Of a DNA stretch of 64,000 nucleotides, positions 58,168 through 64,000 are shown one piece after another; positions within the stretch are counted from its first letter, which is position 1, and each line of letters starts with the position of its first letter. Source of the stretch: Mycolicibacter arupensis (GTDB taxonomy: Bacteria; Actinomycetota; Actinomycetes; Mycobacteriales; Mycobacteriaceae); NCBI RefSeq assembly GCF_002086515.1, contig NZ_MVHH01000002.1, positions 1 through 64,000 on the forward strand. Reading direction: 5' to 3'. A model generated the notes under the pieces. The model saw nothing but the letters and a program-made list of their open reading frames with translations. It ran no database searches and was not told the origin of the DNA. The position numbers were made by a program, and so were the translations under genes.

Positions 58168-59801
58168 ACACCGGGCCCGAATTCTCGATGATCGTCGGCT
58201 ACGGCAGCGACATGGGCAATGCTGAAGATGCCGCGATGTCGTTCGCCGAGGCCTTCGCCGAGGCCACCGGCCGGGCCGCCGAGGCGGTGGAACTCAACCA
58301 GGTCGACAGCGATGACCTGCGGTCGGCCACGCACCTCATTGTCGTCACCTCCACCTGGGGCGACGGCGAATTTCCGGACAACGCCGCGCTGTTCTGGGAG
58401 GCACTGAGCGCAGAGTCCGCCGAGCGGCTAGAGCACCTCGGGTTTGCCGTGCTCGCGCTCGGCGACACCGGCTATGAACTGTTCTGCAACGCCGGCCGCC
58501 TGCTCGACGAACGCCTTGAGCAGCTGGGCGCCACCCGGCTGGCCGAGCGCCTCGACATCGACGGCTCCTACGTCAAGCCGGCAGCGGCATGGACGGCCGA
58601 CGTCGTCAAGCAGCTGGCGGCCGAGCACACCCATCCCACGGTCGGCGTCGCCGTGGCGAGCCACCAGCTGGACTCCCCCGGTCCGGCCGCACCGCCCGTC
58701 CCCGATCGGGACAACCCCATCGAGGTTCGCGTGACGGTCAATCGCCTGCTCACCGCTCCCGGAAGCGACAAGGAGGTCCGGCACTACGAGCTGGACCTCA
58801 CCGGTACCGGTATCACCTACACCGCGGGCGACAGCGTGGCCGTGCATCCGACCAACGACCCCGACCTCGTCGGCGCCCTGTTGGCCGAGTTCGGCGTCGG
58901 CCCCGGACACACTGTGCCCGGTCACGACGCATCATTGGGCGAGCTGCTCACCCATGAGCTCGAGATACGCACACCATCGCGGGCGCTTCGGGAACTGACC
59001 GCGGTCCGCACCGGGGATGCACACGCCGCGGCCGCCCTCGCCGGCGCTGTCCCCGCGGCCCGGGATTCGTGGCTCTATGGCCGCGACGTGCTCGACCTGA
59101 TCCGGCTGGGCGCACTGAAGGTGGATGAGGTGATCGACACCTTGCGTCCTTTGCAGCCTCGCGACTACTCGATCGCATCGAGTCCCCTGATGAGCCCCGA
59201 TCGTCTGCACCTGACCGTGGCGACCGTGCGGTATGCCCTGGCCGACCGCCGCTATGGCGGCGTGGCCACCACGTTCCTGGCCGATCGCGCCGAGACGATG
59301 CGGGTTCACCTGCGCCCCAACCATTCCTTCCGGCTGCCCGCTCCCGATGTGCCGATCATCATGGTGGGGCCGGGCACAGGCGTGGCGCCCTTCCGCGCAT
59401 TCCTGCAGGAGCGCCGTGCCGTCGGCGCGGCCGGGCGTTCGTGGCTGTTCTTCGGAAGCCGACACCGCGCCGGCGACTACCTCTACCAGGACGAGTTCGA
59501 AGAACATCACCGCTCAGGGACACTCTCCCGGCTCGACCTGGCGTTCTCCCGAGACGGAGGCGCTGATGCACCGAATCGGTATGTCCAGCAACGTATGCGG
59601 GAGAACTCGGCCGAAATCTACCGTTGGCTTGAAGACGGCGCGCACCTGTACGTCTGCGGTGATGCCGAGCGCATGGCCAAGGATGTCGACGCGACTCTGC
59701 ATGCCATCGTGGCCGACTCCGGAAACATGAGCAGCGCCGACGCGCACACCTACGTCAACCAGCTCGTGAGAAGTCACCGCTATCTGCGGGACATTTACTA
59801 A
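58164..59801 (+). CDS. NADPH-dependent diflavin reductase (CysJ-like)
   Basis: A 545-residue flavoprotein. An N-terminal flavodoxin domain (FMN; about 8-145) has [31 protein letters not shown] and [18 protein letters not shown] domain has the [10 protein letters not shown] motif near 410, and the C-terminal NADPH domain has [15 protein letters not shown]. This is the layout of sulfite reductase flavoprotein, but the neighbouring SirA uses ferredoxin. An iron box and coupling to the previous gene (GTGA) instead suggest electron delivery in iron acquisition. The start is GTG 58164. The stop overlaps convergent cysA by four bases. Confidence 0.9.
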   Translation: MNTGPEFSMIVGYGSDMGNAEDAAMSFAEAFAEATGRAAEAVELNQVDSDDLRSATHLIVVTSTWGDGEFPDNAALFWEALSAESAERLEHLGFAVLALGDTGYELFCNAGRLLDERLEQLGATRLAERLDIDGSYVKPAAAWTADVVKQLAAEHTHPTVGVAVASHQLDSPGPAAPPVPDRDNPIEVRVTVNRLLTAPGSDKEVRHYELDLTGTGITYTAGDSVAVHPTNDPDLVGALLAEFGVGPGHTVPGHDASLGELLTHELEIRTPSRALRELTAVRTGDAHAAAALAGAVPAARDSWLYGRDVLDLIRLGALKVDEVIDTLRPLQPRDYSIASSPLMSPDRLHLTVATVRYALADRRYGGVATTFLADRAETMRVHLRPNHSFRLPAPDVPIIMVGPGTGVAPFRAFLQERRAVGAAGRSWLFFGSRHRAGDYLYQDEFEEHHRSGTLSRLDLAFSRDGGADAPNRYVQQRMRENSAEIYRWLEDGAHLYVCGDAERMAKDVDATLHAIVADSGNMSSADAHTYVNQLVRSHRYLRDIY

Positions 59802-60829
59802 CCCGTGCCGGCGGACGCCTTCAGTGGCGCTTCGTCGCTGAGCGGGGGCACCCGGGTGGCCCGGACATAGACGGTGTCCCCCTCAGCCAGCGCGAGCGCT
59901 TCGGCGTCGCCCCGGGTGATCTGCGCCGTGAACGGCACTCCGGTGGCGGCGTTGGTCAGCTCCACCCGCACCTCGAAGCCGAGCGTCACCACCCGATCGA
60001 CGACCGCGCGCACGACCGCGGAAGCGTCCGCGCTGTCGGCGGCGGCCACCGCCATGTCGGGGGTGCGGCCCACCCGGATGTCGTGCGGGCGGACCAGGGC
60101 TCCGTTGAGCGCGGACACCGCGCCCAAAAACGACATGACGAAGGCGTTCGCGGGGGCGTCGTAGACCTCGGTCGGGGTGCCGAGCTGCTCGATGCGCCCC
60201 TGGTTCAACACCGCGATCCGGTCGGCGACGTCCAAAGCCTCGGCCTGGTCGTGGGTGACCAGAACCGTGGTGACGTGCACCTCGTCATGCAGGCGACGCA
60301 ACCAGGCCCGCAGATCCTCGCGGACCTTGGCATCGAGCGCCCCGAACGGCTCGTCGAGCAGCAGCACCTGCGGGTCCACCGCAAGCGCCCGCGCCAACGC
60401 CATGCGCTGACGCTGACCGCCGGAGAGCTGGTTGGGGTAGCGATTCTGAAAACCGCTGAGCCCCACGACCTCCAGCAGATTGTCGACCTTCTCTTTGACC
60501 TCAGCCTTGGGGCGCTTGCGGATCTTGAGCCCGAAGGCGACGTTGTCGCGCACCGTCATGTGCTTGAACGCTGCATAGTGCTGGAAGACGAAGCCGATGC
60601 CGCGCCGCTGCGGCGGGATGCCGGTGACGTCCACGCCGTTGATGGTGACCGTTCCGCTGTCTGGGTGATCCAGGCCGGCGATGGCACGCAGCAGAGTGGA
60701 CTTACCCGAGCCGCTGGGGCCGAGCAGCGCGGTGAGCGAGCCGGACGGAACCGCGAAGTCGACGTTGTCCAGCGCGACGAAGTCACCGTAGCGCTTGTTC
60801 GCACCACTCACCGTGATTGCGTTGCTCAT
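59798..60829 (-). CDS. cysA: Sulfate/thiosulfate ABC transporter ATPase CysA
   Basis: A 343-residue ABC ATPase. Walker A is [11 protein letters not shown], the Q-loop [10 protein letters not shown], the signature [16 protein letters not shown], Walker [13 protein letters not shown] and the switch His in [11 protein letters not shown]. The C-terminal TOBE-like domain (about 240-343) has [10 protein letters not shown]. It energises sulfate uptake with CysT, CysW and SubI. ATG 60829 overlaps the cysW stop by four bases. A longer frame extending to 61549 is spurious. It is the last gene of the subI-cysT-cysW-cysA operon. Confidence 0.96.
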   Translation of the reverse strand: MSNAITVSGANKRYGDFVALDNVDFAVPSGSLTALLGPSGSGKSTLLRAIAGLDHPDSGTVTINGVDVTGIPPQRRGIGFVFQHYAAFKHMTVRDNVAFGLKIRKRPKAEVKEKVDNLLEVVGLSGFQNRYPNQLSGGQRQRMALARALAVDPQVLLLDEPFGALDAKVREDLRAWLRRLHDEVHVTTVLVTHDQAEALDVADRIAVLNQGRIEQLGTPTEVYDAPANAFVMSFLGAVSALNGALVRPHDIRVGRTPDMAVAAADSADASAVVRAVVDRVVTLGFEVRVELTNAATGVPFTAQITRGDAEALALAEGDTVYVRATRVPPLSDEAPLKASAGTG

Positions 60830-61641
60830 TTGTCTCCCTTTCCGGCCCGCCGCACGTCGAGCACCACCTGAACGATCAACACCAGCACCGACACCGCCAT
60901 CAGCAGTGTGGACAAGGCGTAGGCGCCGTACTCGGCGCCGCGGTTGTAACGGTCGGACACCAGCAATGTCAGCGTCTGGGACTTTCCGGGAAGGTTCGAC
61001 GACACGATCAGCACCGCGCCGTACTCGCCCAGGGTCCGGGCCACCGTCAACACGATCCCGTAGGTCAACCCCCACCGGATCGAGGGCAACGTGATCCGCC
61101 AGAACGTCTGCCACCAACTCGAACCCAGCGTGGCCGACGCCTCTTCCATGTCGGTGCCCAGTTCGTGCAGCACCGGTTCGACTTCCCGGATCACGAACGG
61201 CAGCGTCACGAAGATGCTGGCCAGCACGATGCCGGGCAGGCCGAAGATGATCTTGAATCCCCAGTCGTTCTCGACGAAGCCCAGCAGTCCCGCCGATCCC
61301 CACAACACCACCAACGCCACGCCGACGATCACCGGAGACACCGCGAAGGGCAGGTCGATGATCGCCTGCAGCACGCCCTTCCCCCGGAATTTGTTGCGTG
61401 CCAACACCAACGCTGTCGGTATCCCGAAGATGACGTTCAACGGCACCACGATCGCCACCACCAACAGTGACAACTGCAGCGCCGAGATGGCCGCCGGAGT
61501 GGAGATGTAGTCGTAGAACTGTCCGAGGCCAGGTGCAAAACTGCGCCACAGGATCAACGACACCGGAACCACCAACAGCAGGCCGATGTAGGCCACCGCC
61601 AGAAAGCGCAACAGATAGCGGACTTTCCGTGTGGGCGTCAT
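60826..61641 (-). CDS. cysW: Sulfate ABC transporter permease CysW
   Basis: A 271-residue inner-membrane permease with about six transmembrane helices, including [20 protein letters not shown] at the N terminus. The EAA-type cytoplasmic loop coupling to CysA is visible as [26 protein letters not shown] 61641 follows the cysT stop by one base. It forms the heterodimeric channel with CysT. Confidence 0.95.
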   Translation of the reverse strand: MTPTRKVRYLLRFLAVAYIGLLLVVPVSLILWRSFAPGLGQFYDYISTPAAISALQLSLLVVAIVVPLNVIFGIPTALVLARNKFRGKGVLQAIIDLPFAVSPVIVGVALVVLWGSAGLLGFVENDWGFKIIFGLPGIVLASIFVTLPFVIREVEPVLHELGTDMEEASATLGSSWWQTFWRITLPSIRWGLTYGIVLTVARTLGEYGAVLIVSSNLPGKSQTLTLLVSDRYNRGAEYGAYALSTLLMAVSVLVLIVQVVLDVRRAGKGDK

Positions 61642-61642
61642 A

Positions 61643-62497
61643 TCAGGACCTCTCCTGCCGCTTGCTCACCCGCGACCCCAGCACCCGCAACGCGAGCAGC
61701 ACCAGGAAGGACACCCCGAGCAGTACCAACGAAATCGCTGCCGCACCGGTGCGGTCGTCGTTCTCGATCAGCGTGCGAATCCACTGCGAGGACACCTCGG
61801 TCTTGCCGGGAACCGCTCCGCCGATCAACACCACCGAGCCGAACTCCCCGATCGCCCGGGAGAACGCCAGCCCCGCACCGGTCAACAGGGCCGGGGTCAG
61901 GGCCGGCAGCACCACGGCACGGAAGATGGTCAGTCCCGAGGCGCCCAGCGACGCGGCGGCCTCCTCGACCTCTCGGTCGATCTCCAGCAGCACCGGTTGC
62001 ACGGAACGCACCACGAAGGGCAGCGTCACGAATGCCAGCGCCAGGCCGACGCCGACGGCGGTGTGCTGCAGATGCAGATGCACCGGGCTGGCGGGTCCGT
62101 ACAGCGCGAGCATCACCAGACTCGCGACGATGGTGGGCAGCGCGAACGGCAGATCGATGATCACGTCGAGGAAGCGCTTGCCGAAGAAGTCGTCACGCAC
62201 CAGCACCCACGCGATCAGCAGGCCGAATACCAGGTTGAGGAGGGTGACCCCCGCCGCGATCGTCAGGGTCACGCGGAAGGACTGCACGGCAGCGTGCGAG
62301 GTGACCGCCAACTGGAAGGCACGCCATCCGCCGCCGCCCGCCTGCCAGGCGATCGCGGCCAACGGCGCCAGCACGATCAGTGACAGCCACACGGTGGCGG
62401 CACCCACCCGCAGGGACACGCCTTCCCGCCGGAACCTCGAATGCGTAACACCCTCGCCGTCGGGTCGCGTCGCCTCGGTGACCACGTCCGCGCTCAT
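61643..62497 (-). CDS. cysT: Sulfate ABC transporter permease CysT
   Basis: A 284-residue permease with about six transmembrane helices (VWLSLIVLAPLAAIAWQ first) after a 30-residue cytoplasmic N terminus. The EAA loop is EEAAASLGASGLTIFRAVVLPAL, followed by FSRAIGEFGSVVLIGG, a segment conserved in CysT/CysU. ATG 62497 overlaps the subI stop by four bases; the longer frame to 62596 overlaps subI and is rejected. Confidence 0.95.
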   Translation of the reverse strand: MSADVVTEATRPDGEGVTHSRFRREGVSLRVGAATVWLSLIVLAPLAAIAWQAGGGGWRAFQLAVTSHAAVQSFRVTLTIAAGVTLLNLVFGLLIAWVLVRDDFFGKRFLDVIIDLPFALPTIVASLVMLALYGPASPVHLHLQHTAVGVGLALAFVTLPFVVRSVQPVLLEIDREVEEAAASLGASGLTIFRAVVLPALTPALLTGAGLAFSRAIGEFGSVVLIGGAVPGKTEVSSQWIRTLIENDDRTGAAAISLVLLGVSFLVLLALRVLGSRVSKRQERS

Positions 62498-63525
62498 CCG
62501 GTGACCCGGGTATAGATCTGAGTGATGGAGCCGGTCGATTTGTCGAACAAAGCGCTGTCGACGATCTCCCACCCACCAAGGTCGGCGATGGTCCACAGTT
62601 TATCGGGATCGGGGAACGAGTTGCGGAATTCGTCGGCAATGCTGGGGTCGGCAGGGCGGAAACCGGCTTCGGCCCACAACCGCTGCGCCGCGGCGGTGTA
62701 CTGAAAATTCTTGAACGCGGTGACGGTGTCGAGGTGCCGGCTGGAGCTCACCACGGCCAAGGGGTTTTCAATCTTGAAAGTCTGCGATGGGTTGATGTGC
62801 TCCACCGGCTTGCCCTTGCGCTCGATAGCGATCGCCTCGTTCTCGTAGCTGATCAGCACATCACCACTGCCCTGAAGGAACACATCGGTGGCCTCGCGGC
62901 CCGAGCCCGGACGCAGCTTGAAGTGGTCACCGACCAGCTTCTCGATGAAGTCCAGCCCGGCCTGCGGGTTCTTGCCGCCCTCGCTCTTGACGGCGTACGG
63001 GGCCAGCAGATTCCATTTGGCCGATCCCGAGCTCAGTGGACTGGGGCTGATCACCTCAACTCCGGGCCGCAACAGGTCGTCCCAGCCGCTGATGTGCTTG
63101 GGATTGCCCTGCCGCACGACCAGGGTCACGACCGAACCGAACGGGATGCCCCGGGTTACGCCGGCGTTCCAGTCCTCGGCGACCTTGCCGGCCTTGACCA
63201 GCCGGGTGACGTCGGGTTCCACCGAGAAATTGACGATGTCTGCGGGCTTGCCGCTGGCGACCCCGCGGGACTGATCACCCGATGCGCCGTAGGAGGTGAC
63301 GACCTGGACGTCGGCTCCGGCCTCGGTGTTGTAGAAGGCCGGGATCACCTTGCTCCAGCCGGGCTCGGGAACCGCGTAGGCCACCAGCGTCAGGGTGGTG
63401 TGCGCGTCCGAACGCTCGCCGCCTCCAACGACATCACTGGGTCCGCCGCCGCACCCGGCGAGCGTGGTGGCTGCCAGGGCGGCAGCCAGTGCCAGCGCGA
63501 TACTGCGCGCGATGGTAGTGGGCAT
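62494..63525 (-). CDS. subI: Sulfate-binding lipoprotein SubI
   Basis: A 343-residue periplasmic-type binding lipoprotein. A signal peptide (MPTTIARSIALALAAALAAT) ends with lipobox LAGC, giving a lipidated cysteine. The body matches sulfate-binding proteins: VTSYGASGDQSRGVASG, WNAGVTRGIPFGSVVTLVVR and DVLISYENEAIAIERKG. ATG 63525 has GGAAAGG upstream; the frame to 63564 adds unsupported residues. It is the first structural gene of the sulfate importer operon, behind a Cys uORF. Confidence 0.96.
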   Translation of the reverse strand: MPTTIARSIALALAAALAATTLAGCGGGPSDVVGGGERSDAHTTLTLVAYAVPEPGWSKVIPAFYNTEAGADVQVVTSYGASGDQSRGVASGKPADIVNFSVEPDVTRLVKAGKVAEDWNAGVTRGIPFGSVVTLVVRQGNPKHISGWDDLLRPGVEVISPSPLSSGSAKWNLLAPYAVKSEGGKNPQAGLDFIEKLVGDHFKLRPGSGREATDVFLQGSGDVLISYENEAIAIERKGKPVEHINPSQTFKIENPLAVVSSSRHLDTVTAFKNFQYTAAAQRLWAEAGFRPADPSIADEFRNSFPDPDKLWTIADLGGWEIVDSALFDKSTGSITQIYTRVTG

Positions 63526-63531
63526 TGATGA

Positions 63532-63592
63532 CCTTTCCGGGCGAATCCGTATCGACGTCGGCAAGAATGCTTGTCCGTCGGATCGCGAAAGG
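63532..63592 (-). promoter_or_regulatory. Possible pairing that hides the subI ribosome-binding site
   Basis: On the minus strand CCTTTC (63592-63587) can pair with GAAAGG (63537-63532), which is the subI Shine-Dalgarno region. This resembles the sirA leader logic, but the arms are about 50 bases apart and the pairing is only 6 bp, so support is weak. Confidence 0.4.
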
Positions 63593-63654
63593 CGTTCGAT
63601 TTGTCCAGAACGTGCGTCAACTAAGACGACACCGGTACGCCGACGGGTGCGGTA

Positions 63655-63753
63655 TCAGCGACAACAGTGCAGGTCGGCCACAGCGGAAGTCACCACGGCA
63701 AGCATCGGAAGCGCCACCACGGGGCGCTGCCGGTCACCGGACGCTGCGAACAT
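63655..63753 (-). CDS. Leaderless leader peptide ending Cys-Cys, upstream of subI
   Basis: A 32-codon frame, ATG to TGA: MFAASGDRQRPVVALPMLAV then VTSAVADLHCCR. The last three sense codons are TGT TGT CGC, so two cysteine codons sit right before the stop. A -10 element (TATGCT, 63766-63761) lies 7 bases before the ATG with no room for a ribosome-binding site, indicating a leaderless transcript. It ends about 130 bases before subI. This is the same arrangement as the leader of the sirA operon and is known in M. smegmatis for the sulfate importer genes. It probably attenuates the operon when cysteine is ample. Confidence 0.85.
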   Translation of the reverse strand: MFAASGDRQRPVVALPMLAVVTSAVADLHCCR

Positions 63754-63760
63754 GCGGGGA

Positions 63761-63766
63761 AGCATA
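63761..63766 (-). promoter_or_regulatory. -10 element of the leaderless subI-leader transcript
   Basis: TATGCT on the minus strand, 7 bases before ATG 63753, fits a SigA -10 hexamer placing the transcript start at the ATG. Confidence 0.6.
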
Positions 63767-63807
63767 ACAGAGGCAGACGACGCCGCGACCTAACGCAGCT
63801 GGGTGCC

Positions 63808-63885
63808 TCAGCGGGTCAATAACCACGTGACGATCACCAACAGGATCAGGCTGACCAGCACCAGGGTGACCTGCGAACGCGGCAT
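63808..63885 (-). CDS. Tiny single-helix membrane peptide
   Basis: A 25-codon frame, ATG 63885 to TGA 63808: MPRSQVTLVLVSLILLVIVT then WLLTR. A single hydrophobic helix fills nearly the whole peptide, with basic residues at both ends. It shares one base with the stop of the gene upstream (TGATG), a classic coupling arrangement. A small membrane protein lies near subI in M. tuberculosis (Rv2401A); equivalence is likely but not certain. The function is unknown. Confidence 0.55.
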   Translation of the reverse strand: MPRSQVTLVLVSLILLVIVTWLLTR

Positions 63886-64000
63886 CAGCGGTCGCCGCCG
63901 TCGCCACCATGGCGAACCCGCTCCTGCAGCCGGATTCCCTCCCCCAACGCCGTGTCCACCACCAGGGCCAGGGCATAGGCGAGCACCAACACCACCGGCA
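63885..64000 (-). CDS. C-terminal end of an unidentified gene (cut by window edge)
   Basis: The frame read from the right edge gives PVVLVLAYALALVVDTALGE, then GIRLQERVRHGGDGGDR and a TGA at 63887-63885. A hydrophobic stretch followed by a polar tail suggests a small membrane protein. The stop overlaps the start of the 25-codon peptide. Only 37 codons are visible, so identity cannot be given, and another frame is also open here. Confidence 0.4.
   Translation of the reverse strand, partial: PVVLVLAYALALVVDTALGEGIRLQERVRHGGDGGDR

Overview
The window is high-GC actinobacterial DNA and is almost certainly from a mycobacterium. The gene order rsmE-dnaJ2-hrcA, cfp2, a mycobactin (mbt) cluster, hemW-rpfD, sirA-cysH-chelatase and cysA-cysW-cysT-subI follows the Rv2372c-Rv2400c region of M. 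tuberculosis. IdeR-type iron boxes, a secreted cutinase, Rpf and CFP2 fit the same group. Species cannot be fixed from the sequence. All identifications come from reading the proteins; no database search was run.

Layout. 1-3557: an HNH/DUF222 gene cut by the window edge, then rsmE, dnaJ2 and hrcA on the minus strand. 3602-8852: a LysR-type regulator, a HisN-like phosphatase, and a PLP lyase coupled to an FGGY sugar kinase. 8870-9373: the CFP2 antigen. 9410-49177: a very large siderophore locus. It holds the assembly-line operon mbtT-C-D-E-F-G-H (minus strand), a SnoaL-like gene and a cutinase, mbtB/mbtA divergent around an iron box, a DUF3060 membrane protein, irtA-irtB, mbtK, mbtL-M-N, an exported protein with iron boxes upstream, a four-gene monooxygenase/di-iron/SDR/MerR cassette, a CsoR/CstR-like repressor and mbtI. 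In M. tuberculosis the mbtL-M-N-K-irtA-irtB block lies far from mbtA-J. Here it sits between mbtA and mbtI in the same internal order.

49246-53736: a hemerythrin/Rieske operon, a small glycine-rich secreted protein, hemW, rpfD and a membrane-anchored hypothetical. 53931-59801: assimilatory sulfate reduction (sirA-cysH-sirohydrochlorin chelatase) preceded by a leaderless uORF with clustered Cys codons, followed by a two-gene unit under an IdeR box (an unknown protein plus a diflavin reductase). 59798-63753: the sulfate ABC importer operon subI-cysT-cysW-cysA, with its own leaderless uORF ending in Cys-Cys. The right edge holds a tiny membrane-peptide gene and a partial gene.

How it works together. 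MbtI makes salicylate and MbtA loads it on MbtB. MbtB, E, C, D and F build the peptide-polyketide core, with MbtH as adenylation partner and MbtT as editing thioesterase. MbtM, L, N and K make and attach the unsaturated acyl chain, and MbtG N-hydroxylates the lysines. IrtA/IrtB import and reduce the ferric siderophore. Seven 19-bp IdeR-like boxes sit at the promoters of these units. The right third supplies sulfide and siroheme, apparently under cysteine-responsive attenuation. The most unusual points are the fused mbt-1/mbt-2/irt locus, a dimodular MbtE with an atypical second adenylation domain, the exported protein behind iron boxes, the IdeR-controlled diflavin reductase pair, and the two Cys-codon uORFs.
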